64,000 nucleotides of DNA from Flavilitoribacter nigricans DSM 23189 = NBRC 102662 (GCF_002646595.1 NZ_PDUD01000020.1:248001-312000), one strand, 5' to 3'; shown: positions 7,950-16,590, counted from the stretch's first letter. Program-made: numbers and translations. Notes: generated by a model not told the origin, from the sequence alone.

Positions 7950-8717
7950 CTAGAACGGGGGAGGACTAACGGCCGTCCAGCCCCCGTCTACAACGATGGC
8001 CTGGCCGGTGATGTGACCCGACAAGGGCGATAACAGGAACAGGGCCGCGTGCGCAATATCCAGCGTGGTGGCCGCCCGCCCGTTGGGGGTGATCCTTTTC
8101 CAGGTTGCCTGATAATCCGGATCGGAAACGGTCCGGTCGGTCAGCGTGGCTCCGGGAGCTACGGCATTGACGGTGATACCGTGTTCGGCCAGTTCCACAC
8201 CCAGACTTTTGGCCAGCATTTCCAGGGCAGCTTTGGTCATACCGTAGGCAGCCAGACTGGGATGCGCCTGGTGGCCGGTGACCGAAGACATAAAGAGAAT
8301 TCTGCCCCCACTTTTTTGCCGGACCATCTGCCGGGCCGCTTTCTGGGCCAGGAAAAACGAACCCTGCAGGTTAACGGCAGTGAGGCGCTGGAACTGATCC
8401 GGCGGATATTCCAGAAATTTACCGAAGGTGGTGATGCCGGCATTCGCAACGGCCAGATCCAGACGTCCGAAGGTGCTGACCGCGAGGTCTACCATGGAGT
8501 CGATCCGCGTCAGTTCACTGGAATCCCCGGGGAGGGCCAGGGCCTGCCCTCCGGAACTTTTAATCTTTTCTACGGCGGCAAAGGCGAGTTCTTCGTCGAT
8601 ATCGTTCAGCACTACCCGGGCTCCCCGGTGGCATAGCTGGGCGGCAATTTCAAAGCCGATCCCGATCCCGGCACCGGTAACGATCGCTACCTGATCTTTA
8701 AAAATAGGCTCATTCAT
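7950..8717 (-). CDS. SDR family oxidoreductase (classical type)
   Basis: A 255-residue classical short-chain dehydrogenase. The nucleotide-binding motif TGAGIGIG is at residues 14-21, NAG at 92-94, the catalytic Ser in MSSVTG (~144-145), and YGMTK gives Tyr158 and Lys162. The Asp at ~39 (LNDID) after the second strand favours NAD(H) over NADP(H). The C-terminal VVDGGW motif is typical of FabG-like and dehydrogenase members. The substrate is unknown, and it stands alone between a convergent barrel gene and a divergent glycosyltransferase. Confidence 0.88.
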   Translation of the reverse strand: MNEPIFKDQVAIVTGAGIGIGFEIAAQLCHRGARVVLNDIDEELAFAAVEKIKSSGGQALALPGDSSELTRIDSMVDLAVSTFGRLDLAVANAGITTFGKFLEYPPDQFQRLTAVNLQGSFFLAQKAARQMVRQKSGGRILFMSSVTGHQAHPSLAAYGMTKAALEMLAKSLGVELAEHGITVNAVAPGATLTDRTVSDPDYQATWKRITPNGRAATTLDIAHAALFLLSPLSGHITGQAIVVDGGWTAVSPPPF

Positions 8718-8831
8718 GATCTGAGGAACTTAGACCGGTGAAGCTATCTTTTTAATAATATTTTTCCGACTTTTTGGCGCATTTTATAAAAATCCCCTTT
8801 TCTTCGTAGCCCATCCGATAAAGCAAGCAAT

Positions 8832-9851
8832 GTGAAAAAAGTTCTGGTTATACGCTTTAGTTCCATCGGCGATATCGTATTGACGAGCCCGGTGGTCCGC
8901 TGCCTGAAGCAACAGGCGGGAGCTGAAGTGCACTTCCTGACCAAGGCCGGTTTTCGGTCCGTGGTAGAGCCTAATCCGTATATCGATCGCGTATTTACCA
9001 TTGAAAAAAAAGTAAGCGAAGTGTTACCGGCTCTAAAGGCCGAGCGGTACGATTTCCTGTTTGATCTCCACCAGAATCTCCGTTCCCTACAGGTAAAAAT
9101 GGCCCTGCCGGGCATCCGGCATTACAGCTTCGACAAACTCAATCTGGAAAAGTGGTTGCTCGTCCAGATGAAGATCAACCAAATGCCGAACCTGCATATC
9201 GTTGATCGCTACCTGCAGACAACAGAGATCCTGCATATTAAAAATGACGGAGAAGGACTGGATTATTTTATTCCCCCGGCGGATGAAGTGGATACGGATG
9301 CCTTGCTGCGTAGCGGAGGTACATCGGTGCAACTGCTACCGAAAAACAAAAAGCCCGATACCGCCTATGTGGCCTTTGTGATCGGGGCCGCACACCCCAC
9401 CAAACGGCTGCCGGTAGACCAGATCATAGACTGGTGTGCCCGGATCAACGGGCCGGTTATCCTGCTGGGCGGGCCGGACGATGCGGAGCGCGGACGGGCT
9501 ATTGCGGAGGCTACCGGATCGCATGTGGTCAATGCCTGTGGCAAATTACGGCTCCATCAGTCGGCATCGGTCGTACGGCAGGCGCGCTTGGTCATTTCCC
9601 ACGATACGGGCCTGATGCATATTGCAGCGGCCTTTCGGAAACCGATCTGGTCGGTTTGGGGAAATACGGTGCCGGAGTTTGGCATGTATCCTTACTACCC
9701 GGAAGGCATGGACCGAAACCGTACGTTTGAAGTGAAAGGTCTGAAGTGCCGCCCCTGTTCGAAGATCGGTCACGCTTCCTGCCCGAAAGGGCATTTCCGC
9801 TGTATGCAGGAGATTGAATTAGAGGATGTAACGCTCCAGCTCCAGCCTTAA
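8832..9851 (+). CDS. Glycosyltransferase family 9 (heptosyltransferase-like)
   Basis: A 339-residue GT-B enzyme. The N-terminus KVLVIRFSSIGDIVLTSPVV is the family 9 signature. The C-terminal half contains GAAHPTKRLP, LLGGPDDAERG and SHDTGLMHIAAA, the sugar-nucleotide-binding region of ADP-heptose:LPS heptosyltransferases. A cysteine-rich segment near the end (CRPCSKIGHASCPKG) is common in Bacteroidota members. The likely role is addition of a sugar to lipopolysaccharide core at the inner membrane. The start is GTG at 8832; an ATG two bases earlier is out of frame and stops at once (ATGTGA). It converges on the next gene with a 4-bp gap. Confidence 0.88.
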   Translation: MKKVLVIRFSSIGDIVLTSPVVRCLKQQAGAEVHFLTKAGFRSVVEPNPYIDRVFTIEKKVSEVLPALKAERYDFLFDLHQNLRSLQVKMALPGIRHYSFDKLNLEKWLLVQMKINQMPNLHIVDRYLQTTEILHIKNDGEGLDYFIPPADEVDTDALLRSGGTSVQLLPKNKKPDTAYVAFVIGAAHPTKRLPVDQIIDWCARINGPVILLGGPDDAERGRAIAEATGSHVVNACGKLRLHQSASVVRQARLVISHDTGLMHIAAAFRKPIWSVWGNTVPEFGMYPYYPEGMDRNRTFEVKGLKCRPCSKIGHASCPKGHFRCMQEIELEDVTLQLQP

Positions 9852-9855
9852 GCCA

Positions 9856-10305
9856 TCATTCAAATTTGATGGTGTCGTGCAGGTTGGGATATTGCCGCCA
9901 GAATTCCGCGTAGCGATCCCGGCTGGCGATAAAGAAGAATTTCTTGCCGAAAGTGCCTTTTGCCCGCAGATGGATGGTCACCACCTTAAAGAAAAGGAAT
10001 TCACTCTCCCCGATCTTCTCAATATCTACGTACTGATAGCGCAGGTGTTTGAAGTAATTGGTAACGTACATACCGTCCGTTCCCATTTCCACCCGTTTCA
10101 GCCGCATCAGAGTAAACAAGAACATCGCTATACCCGAAATAAAGAAGATCAGCAGACCGATACGGAACGGACCGCCGGGGATCTCTCCGTAGAAAGCATT
10201 GTCGTATACGAAGGCCGCTATCGTCATGGAGCCGAAAAAGACGATCCAGAACACCGGCATGAAGAACTTATAAAAAAGCGTCAGATTAGTTGAAACTCGC
10301 TGCAT
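9856..10305 (-). CDS. Small membrane protein with PH-like cytoplasmic domain
   Basis: A 149-residue protein with two predicted transmembrane helices (~12-33 and ~47-66) followed by a ~75-residue beta-rich region with the pattern VEMGTDGMYVTNYF..YQYVDIEKI. This resembles bacterial PH-domain (bPH2) membrane proteins. It begins 9 bp after the tatC stop and probably shares its transcript. No specific function can be assigned. Confidence 0.6.
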   Translation of the reverse strand: MQRVSTNLTLFYKFFMPVFWIVFFGSMTIAAFVYDNAFYGEIPGGPFRIGLLIFFISGIAMFLFTLMRLKRVEMGTDGMYVTNYFKHLRYQYVDIEKIGESEFLFFKVVTIHLRAKGTFGKKFFFIASRDRYAEFWRQYPNLHDTIKFE

Positions 10306-10314
10306 TAATTTTAA

Positions 10315-11169
10315 TTATTCCAGATCCTTATTGTACTCTTTTTCTCCGCGACGAGCGATACCGATACTGAGCTCATAAAGAATGAAAAGCGGAATACCGA
10401 TCAAAAACTGGGTAACCACGTCCGGCGGCGTAATGATGGCCGAAAGTGCGAGGATACCGATCACTGCGTGCCGGCGGTATTGTTTCATACCGGCGGGCGT
10501 CACCAGTCCCAGTTTGGATAAGAAGTAAACCACCATTGGCAATTCGAAGATCAGTCCGGCCGGCAGCGTAAACATCACCATATAGCCGATCAGCGAGCTG
10601 ACGGTTGGCGCATTTTCTACGCCCGGGAGTACATAGCCGCCCAGGAAATTAATGGCGAAAGGAGCAATGACGAAATAACCGAAAAGTACACCGGTAATAA
10701 AGAGGAAGGAACAGATGATCACTACGCCCCGGGTCACTTTGCGTTCATTGGGGTAAAGCCCGGGAACGACAAATTTCCAGATCTCGTAGAACACGTAGGG
10801 GAAGGCTGCCACAAAACCGCCGATAAACGCACTCTTGATGTGGAGAATGAAGTTCTCGGCAAAGCCGGTAGCCTGTATCCTAAATTCCGGAGGATCAAAA
10901 CAGAGGGCCGAACCGGCGTGCAGCCATTCCGAGAGCCAGCAGAAATATTGGTAGGAAATGAAGTCATCTTCAGTAGGCCCTAACAGAACAGTGCCAAAAA
11001 ACCAATTCTTGAAAATAAAAAATACAATACTGACTGCCAGTATGGCAATGAGGGAGCGGATGATATGCCAACGCAACTCCTCCAGATGATCCAGGAAGGA
11101 CATCTCTGCTTCTTCAGGATTGGATTTTCCGTTTTCTATTTGATCCACGTCTATTTGATCTAGTGGCAT
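10315..11169 (-). CDS. tatC: Sec-independent protein translocase subunit TatC
   Basis: A 284-residue protein with six predicted transmembrane helices. The N-terminal signature EAEMSFLDHLEELRWHIIRSL contains the conserved Glu and HLEELR motif that binds twin-arginine signal peptides, and FYEIWKFVVPGLYPNERK is the conserved first-loop FxxPGL region. An insertion (~60-95) between helix 1 and the conserved loop is typical of Bacteroidota TatC. It exports folded proteins across the inner membrane with TatA, which is not in this window. A Tat-type client (RRTFLQ signal) is encoded at 31.6-32.5 kb. Confidence 0.95.
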   Translation of the reverse strand: MPLDQIDVDQIENGKSNPEEAEMSFLDHLEELRWHIIRSLIAILAVSIVFFIFKNWFFGTVLLGPTEDDFISYQYFCWLSEWLHAGSALCFDPPEFRIQATGFAENFILHIKSAFIGGFVAAFPYVFYEIWKFVVPGLYPNERKVTRGVVIICSFLFITGVLFGYFVIAPFAINFLGGYVLPGVENAPTVSSLIGYMVMFTLPAGLIFELPMVVYFLSKLGLVTPAGMKQYRRHAVIGILALSAIITPPDVVTQFLIGIPLFILYELSIGIARRGEKEYNKDLE

Positions 11170-11188
11170 AGATTGTACTTAATTTCCG

Positions 11189-11196
11189 CAAATGTA
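11189..11196 (-). promoter_or_regulatory. Candidate -7 element for tatC
   Basis: On the minus strand TACATTTG matches TAnnTTTG, 19 bp before the tatC ATG. No clear -33 partner is visible. Confidence 0.4.
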
Positions 11197-11429
11197 ATAA
11201 AAATGTGAATAGCGTGCTTCAGTTTGCATCGGGCTTAACCGTCCTTTCTTTGTCAGTTTTTTTTATTTGGACTGTTACTTTTCTGCTTTATCCCGTTATA
11301 GAGACGAACAATCGATACAAACGGTTATTAATGAAAGCCTTTCCTCAGGTGCTTTCATCCGTCTTGATCAGCACTAAGTCATTCCGACCAAATTACTTCA
11401 ACTAACGGGAATTACAAAAAATCATTCAA

Positions 11430-11851
11430 ACAAAGCGGGTTTTCGGACCGGCGTTTGCCATCGGTCCGTGTCACTACCCGCAGCCTGATTTCTTTTGTGG
11501 AAGCAGGTTCAGATAATAACGTTGTCCGGCGAAAGCCGGAGCGCGAAAAGGAATGGTATAACAGTACCTGGACGCGCTCTCTCAAAATCCCAAAACGAGA
11601 TGAACTTTGATCTCCCGGCCCAAAGCCGGGTGCGACCGTATTTGTTCCGGCAGAACAATGCGTATGGCCCCTGCGTGCAGGTCGGGTAGTACGCCATGCC
11701 GGGCGAATGCCCGCACCCGTGCTGTTTCCGGGGATATGAAATGGTTTTACGAGTTCCCAATTTCCGTCAAACTACTCAGCGAGCTATAAATTTTCCGGTT
11801 TAAACGATCGGATTCCCGTTAGTGGAAGCCCCCTTTTGGGGCTTCTTTTTC
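11430..11851 (+). ncRNA. Candidate large structured RNA ending in an intrinsic terminator
   Basis: The gap between tatC and gldM has no credible ORF but folds into a series of strong helices. These are GCGGGT..ACCCGC (11435-11440/11476-11481) enclosing CGGACCG/CGGTCCG; TCCGGC-GAAA-GCCGGA (11525-11540, a GNRA tetraloop); AGCGCG/CGCGCT (11540-11545/11573-11578); GAGAT/ATCTC (11597-11614); CCCGGC/GCCGGG (11614-11630); TTGTTC/GAACAA (11642-11658); GCGTA/TACGC (11660-11694) enclosing CCTGC/GCAGG; and CGGGC-GAAT-GCCCG (11700-11713). The region ends in a plus-strand terminator at 11825-11851. I do not find the conserved cores of RNase P RNA, tmRNA, SRP RNA or common riboswitches. It could be a free-standing RNA or a long gldM leader. 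The 5' end is an estimate. Confidence 0.5.
11825..11851 (+). terminator. Strong intrinsic terminator 88 bp before gldM
   Basis: A perfect 8-bp GC-rich stem (GAAGCCCC / GGGGCTTC) with a 5-nt loop is followed by five T residues and a further CTTC. The polarity is plus strand; no plus-strand protein gene lies upstream within the gap, so it must end a non-coding transcript or act as an attenuator for gldM. Confidence 0.8.
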
Positions 11852-11938
11852 TTCACCTTGGTAATTGATACGGGGTATTTGCCTGTGGCTTCCGGCGGCA
11901 GTCATCTACCTGGTACGGTATACCCTAAACCTAACAAT

Positions 11939-13459
11939 ATGTCTTCAATCCCAAAGGAACCCCGGCAATTGATGATCAATCTGATGTACTTGGTACTCAC
12001 GGCTATGCTGGCGCTCAATGTATCGGCCGAGATCCTCAACGCTTTTATTTCTCTGGACCGGGGATTACAGGAAAGTAGCCAGATCGTGCAATTGTCCAAT
12101 GATCAGCTGTCGTTGGCGATCGAGCAGCAGGCGGACGCCTACTCCCAGTTTGAACCCTACCGCGAAAAGACCCGGGAGGTAAACGAACTGGTCAAAAACC
12201 TGAGTCTGTACCTCGGAGGCGTAAGAGATACCCTGATCGAAGCAGCCGGAGGAAGGGATGAACACGGTATGCCCAAAAAGAAAAAGAACAAGGAGATCGC
12301 CACCCGAATGATGGTTAAAGAAGGACGCGGTGACCTGCTGAAAGAACAGGTACTGGCCGTCCGGGCGGCGCTGTTGGCTACGGTGGAAGATGCCGGTGAG
12401 CGGGCGGCGCTCGAAGAGGCCATCCCCCTGCGGATCGCCGAGCTGCCGGCAGATAGTGAAGAAAAGGACTGGTCCACTTTTACTTTCAATCAAATGCCGG
12501 TGGTCTCCGTATTACCGCTATTGACCAAATGGCAAAATGATGCCCGGATCGCCCAGACGGTACTGCTGAACCATTTTCTGAAGAAGACCGAGGTAAATAC
12601 CATCAAACCGGATGCTTTTATTCCGGTCGTTGCGGCCGAGAAAAGTTATGTGATCCGGGGCGAGCCCTACAAAAGTGAGATCTTCCTGGCCGCTTACAGC
12701 TCTACTGCCGACAATATCAAGATGTGGGTGGATGATCGCCCGGTAGTCGTACGCAACGGCAAAGCGGAATTCAATACCTCCACGGGAACCATCGGTGCCA
12801 AACAACACCGGATGCGGGTAGAACTGACCGATCCGGTGACCGGGGAAGTGAAGCGATTCGACAAAACCTTCGGTTATGAAGTCGGCGAACGCTCCGTCAC
12901 GGTTGCCGCCGAAAAAATGAATGTATTCTATGTTGGTGTAGAAAATCCGCTGGCGATTTCGGCGGCGGGTGTGCCGAGCGGACAAATAAAAGTTACCGCA
13001 TCGGGCACGGAACTGGAAAAGAAAAGCAATGGCAAATACGTAGCGATCCCCAGTAAGGTCGGCGAGGCAACCATTACCGTTTCCGGCCCGGGACTAAACC
13101 CCACTACTTTTCCCTACCGGGTAAAAAGAATACCCGATCCAATCCCCGCGCTAGGCAATCTACGGGGCGGCGATGTGCCCTCCGGAACTTTTCGGGCCCA
13201 GCAGGGGCTTATTCCCATTCTGGAACAGTTTGACTTCAATGCCCGCTGCAGTGTGATCAGTTATGAAATGGCTCGTAAGCCCCGCTCCGGCGATGTCGCC
13301 CTGGCAACCAATCAGGGCGCCCGCTACGAAGCAGCTACCCGGCGTTTGGTCGATCAGGCCGATCACGGCGATACCTATTACATAGACCGGATCAAAGTGA
13401 AATGCCCCGGCGATATCAGTACCCGGGAACTGAGCGGCATGATCTTTCGGATCAAATAG
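11939..13459 (+). CDS. gldM: Gliding motility / type IX secretion protein GldM
   Basis: The ATG at 11939 gives a 506-residue protein starting MSSIPKEPRQLMINLMYLVL, matching the GldM N-terminus: a short cytoplasmic tail and a single transmembrane helix (~15-35) whose Glu in NVSAEIL matches the proton-motive helix residue of GldM. The periplasmic part has a helical domain (~50-200) followed by beta-rich Ig-like domains (~200-506). GldM and GldL form the proton-driven motor of T9SS, and GldM contacts GldN/GldK at the outer-membrane ring. Length is close to Flavobacterium GldM (about 510). gldL and gldK, usually immediately upstream, are absent; the upstream gene is tatC on the opposite strand. 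Confidence 0.93.
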   Translation: MSSIPKEPRQLMINLMYLVLTAMLALNVSAEILNAFISLDRGLQESSQIVQLSNDQLSLAIEQQADAYSQFEPYREKTREVNELVKNLSLYLGGVRDTLIEAAGGRDEHGMPKKKKNKEIATRMMVKEGRGDLLKEQVLAVRAALLATVEDAGERAALEEAIPLRIAELPADSEEKDWSTFTFNQMPVVSVLPLLTKWQNDARIAQTVLLNHFLKKTEVNTIKPDAFIPVVAAEKSYVIRGEPYKSEIFLAAYSSTADNIKMWVDDRPVVVRNGKAEFNTSTGTIGAKQHRMRVELTDPVTGEVKRFDKTFGYEVGERSVTVAAEKMNVFYVGVENPLAISAAGVPSGQIKVTASGTELEKKSNGKYVAIPSKVGEATITVSGPGLNPTTFPYRVKRIPDPIPALGNLRGGDVPSGTFRAQQGLIPILEQFDFNARCSVISYEMARKPRSGDVALATNQGARYEAATRRLVDQADHGDTYYIDRIKVKCPGDISTRELSGMIFRIK

Positions 13460-13576
13460 TATTTCGAAATACAGCTATACTAATTGAGCATTAACCAATA
13501 GCAGGTCCATCAACCGCACCAACTCCTTGGAGCCTGCCATACAGCTTCCTATTTATCACCACCTAAATCTATCGAT

Positions 13577-14413
13577 GTGAAAAAAACAGTGTTATTCAGT
13601 GTAGTATTTCTCTTGCCTTTATTCATCTTTTGCCAGGAAACGATCCTGATGACGGCCGAACGGTCCACCCCGCTGGATGGCGTGGTAGAAAAGAAGATCC
13701 GCTCCGAACGGCGGGTCCTCCAGTACCCACACCTGCGGGAGAATGACCTCCTGTGGGAGAAACGGGTCTGGCGCCTGATCGATACCCGGGAAAAAATGAA
13801 TCTCACCTTCCGCAATCCCAAGGAGAATTTCTTTCAGGTGCTTATCGAGGGTATTGAATCCGGGGCCATTGCGGCTTACAGTCCGGAAAATGACGCTTTT
13901 GAGTTTCCGATGGCCCAACAGGATGTAATGGACGAACTCGTTTTCCGGGATACGCTCCCGGTCTACGATCCCACTACGCTGGAACCGACGATGCAGATCA
14001 TTGAAGACCAGCTGGATCCCGCCCGCGTGGTTCGCTACCGGCTTAAGGAAGTTTGGTATTTCGATAAAAAGCACGGCACCCTGAACGTTCGGATCCTGGG
14101 CATTGCGCCGATGATCGTTGAGGAAGATGCGCAGGGCAATTTCAAATTTGAGCGGCCCCTGTTCTGGGTGTACTATCCGGACTGCCGGGAATGGCTGGCC
14201 CGCCACGAATTTTACAACGAAGGAAACGATCACCAGCAACTGAGTTGGGAAGATCTGTTTGAAATGCGGCGTTTTGCCAGCTACATCACCAAGGAAAGCA
14301 ATGTGCACGATGAACGACTGGAAGACCGGCTTTCCGGTTTGGACCGGCTGTTGAAATCGGAACGGATCAACCAGGAGATCTTCAATTTTGAAGGAGATCT
14401 CTGGTCGTACTAA
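13577..14413 (+). CDS. gldN: Gliding motility / type IX secretion protein GldN
   Basis: A 278-residue periplasmic protein with a signal peptide (KKTVLFSVVFLLPLFIFCQ). The body has the GldN/PorN signatures: EKRVWRLIDTREKMNL near the N-terminus, then IIEDQL, RYRLKEVWYFDKKHGTLNVRI, PLFWVYYPDCR and the helical end LFEMRRFASYI..SNVHDERL. GldN forms the periplasmic ring with GldK below the outer membrane. The start is GTG at 13577, overlapped by an out-of-frame ATGTGA, as in the GT9 gene at 8832. It follows gldM by 117 bp with no visible terminator, so co-transcription is likely. Confidence 0.92.
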   Translation: MKKTVLFSVVFLLPLFIFCQETILMTAERSTPLDGVVEKKIRSERRVLQYPHLRENDLLWEKRVWRLIDTREKMNLTFRNPKENFFQVLIEGIESGAIAAYSPENDAFEFPMAQQDVMDELVFRDTLPVYDPTTLEPTMQIIEDQLDPARVVRYRLKEVWYFDKKHGTLNVRILGIAPMIVEEDAQGNFKFERPLFWVYYPDCREWLARHEFYNEGNDHQQLSWEDLFEMRRFASYITKESNVHDERLEDRLSGLDRLLKSERINQEIFNFEGDLWSY

Positions 14414-14554
14414 AAAACGGAAATTTGTAACTCCCGGCGGCGGCTGGATCTGACGGACCGCCGCCGGCCCGGAGGGAGCCTCAGCTAAAGGGTGCTCTGG
14501 TTGCCGGATGTGACAATTTAGTATAAAAATTCCAGACAATCGTCCGCTGATTGT

Positions 14555-14562
14555 TACCTTTG
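14555..14562 (+). promoter_or_regulatory. Candidate -7 element for the Na+/Ca2+ exchanger gene
   Basis: TACCTTTG (followed by C) matches the Bacteroidota -7 consensus, 56 bp before the ATG at 14619. The leader contains a 6-bp hairpin AGTCCG/CGGACT at 14576-14596 followed by TTT, which may influence expression. Confidence 0.4.
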
Positions 14563-14618
14563 CGCCTCTCCCTGGAGTCCGGATCATATTCGGACTTTTC
14601 ATCAGGTAAGCAGCGGAT

Positions 14619-15548
14619 ATGGATGTATTGTTGTACTTAGGTATTTTTATTGCAAGTCTGGCGGTGCTGCTTAAAGCATCTGACTGGTTCATTAATTCGG
14701 CGGAAGAAATTGGCCTGTCCTTCGGCATTCCTCCATTTCTGGTGGGGATTACCATTGTGGCCTTCGGTACTTCTCTGCCCGAGCTGGCCACATCCATTGC
14801 AGCCGTTTTCGGCGGAGAATCGGAGATCGTTAGCGGTAATGTGATCGGTTCCAACATCACCAATATCGCGCTGGTACTGGGACTGGTAGTCGTACTGGTC
14901 AAAGAGATCAACCTGGAAAATAACATCTGGCACATTGATATGCCTCACCTCTGGGGTTCGGCATTTCTGCTCTGGTTTGTCATGAGGGATCAGCAGGTAG
15001 ATTTTCTGGAAAGTATATTACTGCTGGTCGGTCTGGTGATCTTTCTAATCTACTCCGTAAAAAGTAACCCGAGTGATGAAGGAACGGTGAAATACCGGGC
15101 TGCTCCCCGTTCTTATCTGTTACTGGTGTTGGGCGGTGCGCTGGTCTGGCTCGGTGCGGATTACACCATTTTTGCCATTCAGAAGCTTTCCGTTATTGCT
15201 GGCATCGAACCCAAGATCATTGCTCTTTCGGCCATATCACTGGGAACTTCTTTACCGGAGATCATCGTCAGCCTGAACGCTGCCAGACGGGGAAAGACCT
15301 CCATTGCCGTGGGTAACGTGATCGGTTCCAATATATTCAATACCTATGCGGTAATGGGCATACCTTCCTTTTTTGGCAATCTGGAGATCCCACTGGATAT
15401 CATTCAGTTTCACCTTCCGCTGATGGTGGTCATGACGATCCTGTTCGGAGTGATGTCCAATAACAAAAATATCAATCGGTGGGAAGGGGCCCTGCTGCTG
15501 CTGTTCTATGCGCTGTTTCTCGGCCAGCTGTTTAAGACCGCACTTTGA
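14619..15548 (+). CDS. Calcium/sodium antiporter (CaCA superfamily, YrbG-like)
   Basis: A 309-residue inner-membrane protein with about ten hydrophobic segments in two inverted halves. Each half carries an alpha repeat: FGTSLPELATSIAA with GNVIGSNITN (~50-85), and LGTSLPEIIVSLNA with GNVIGSNIFN (~208-245). The conserved Glu in GTSLPE and the Asn/Ser in GSN are the ion-binding residues of the YrbG/NCX family. It would extrude Ca2+ in exchange for Na+ or H+. It converges with the exonuclease gene with only 19 bp between stop codons. Confidence 0.92.
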   Translation: MDVLLYLGIFIASLAVLLKASDWFINSAEEIGLSFGIPPFLVGITIVAFGTSLPELATSIAAVFGGESEIVSGNVIGSNITNIALVLGLVVVLVKEINLENNIWHIDMPHLWGSAFLLWFVMRDQQVDFLESILLLVGLVIFLIYSVKSNPSDEGTVKYRAAPRSYLLLVLGGALVWLGADYTIFAIQKLSVIAGIEPKIIALSAISLGTSLPEIIVSLNAARRGKTSIAVGNVIGSNIFNTYAVMGIPSFFGNLEIPLDIIQFHLPLMVVMTILFGVMSNNKNINRWEGALLLLFYALFLGQLFKTAL

Positions 15549-15567
15549 GTAGTTCGGATCTCCGGCT

Positions 15568-16590
15568 TCATTCGTTATCTTCCTCGCCCTCGCTGCTTTC
15601 CTTCATTTCGGTCAGCTCTCCTTCAAATTCCGTGGATACAACGTGGGCTTCGTACCCCTGTTCTTCCAGCCATTTGCGAAAAATATCGGTATATCCATGG
15701 GTGACGAAAATGCGTTCGGCGCCGGTATCGGCAATTGCCTGGTTCAGCCCGTCCCAGTCGGCATGATCGGATAGCACAAAACCGCGATCGGCAGCCCGCC
15801 GGCGACGTGCTCCGCGCAGGGCCATCCAACCCGAAGCGATACCGAGGGAAGTGGTGCCGAATTTTTTCACCCAGGGAGAACCCAGGGCCGAAGGCGTAGC
15901 CAAAACCAGACTGCCGGGATATTCTTTCTTCGGGATGGTCGGAGTCACCCGGATGGTATCCGGGAGTGCGATCCCCTGTTTGCGGATCACTTCATTCGTA
16001 TTTTCAACGGCGCCGTGGGTGTAGATCTTACCGATGGAGGCATCCAGGTTGTGGAGGATGCGTTGGGCTTTCCCCAGAGCGTATGCACTTAACACACTTA
16101 CCTTACCTTCTTCCTGGTTTTTTCGCCACCAGTCGTTGATCTCCGCAAAAACCTCCTCCTGGGCTTTCCACTTGTAGACCGGTAAACCGAACGTACACTC
16201 GGTGATGAAATTATGGCATTTCACCGGAACAAAGGCCTCTGAGATGCCGTCATCTTCCAGTTTATAATCCCCCGAAACTACCCATATCTCTCCCTTGTGT
16301 TCCACCCGGATCTGGGCCGAACCGATGATGTGCCCGGCGGGAAAGAAGGTGAAATTCACGCCGTTGATATTGCGCCGTTCACCGTATTCAACCGTTTCGA
16401 TCTTGATAGGACCGAGGCGGTGACGAATGACGGGCTTTGCCGTTTTGGTAGAAAGATAATACTGGTGCCCCCAGCGGGAGTGATCCGCGTGCCCGTGGGT
16501 GATGAGGGCCCGTTCTACCGGTCGCCAGGGGTCGATATACACCTTGGCCGGTGGGCAGTAAATTCCCTTTTCCGTAAATTCTAATAACAT
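15568..16590 (-). CDS. Ligase-associated-type MBL-fold DNA exonuclease
   Basis: A 340-residue metallo-beta-lactamase-fold protein with the metal motif HGHADHSRWG (~32-41), GHIIGSAQI (~84-92), SGDYKLEDD (~104-112), TECTFGLPVY (~125-134) and a late LSDHADW (~271-277). This set matches the bacterial ligase-associated DNA exonuclease, a relative of CPSF/Artemis nucleases. The family is normally clustered with an ATP-dependent DNA ligase, an Lhr-like helicase and a phosphoesterase. None of these is adjacent, so the partners are absent or encoded elsewhere. The C-terminus is a short acidic tail. Confidence 0.85.
   Translation of the reverse strand: MLLEFTEKGIYCPPAKVYIDPWRPVERALITHGHADHSRWGHQYYLSTKTAKPVIRHRLGPIKIETVEYGERRNINGVNFTFFPAGHIIGSAQIRVEHKGEIWVVSGDYKLEDDGISEAFVPVKCHNFITECTFGLPVYKWKAQEEVFAEINDWWRKNQEEGKVSVLSAYALGKAQRILHNLDASIGKIYTHGAVENTNEVIRKQGIALPDTIRVTPTIPKKEYPGSLVLATPSALGSPWVKKFGTTSLGIASGWMALRGARRRRAADRGFVLSDHADWDGLNQAIADTGAERIFVTHGYTDIFRKWLEEQGYEAHVVSTEFEGELTEMKESSEGEEDNE

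Noticed and set aside
11205-11405. 66-codon plus-strand ORF after tatC (possible small membrane protein)
   Set aside because: No ribosome-binding site or homology pattern, unlikely composition after the hydrophobic stretch, and it sits at the edge of the structured RNA region.
11430-11851. Identity as rnpB or ssrA
   Set aside because: The length is right, but the GAGGAAAGTCC and ACAGAA cores of RNase P RNA, and the GGGGCTG start and CCACCA end of tmRNA, are not found on either strand.
13619-14935. 438-codon minus-strand ORF
   Set aside because: It is antisense to gldN and the antiporter gene, both of which have clear family motifs.
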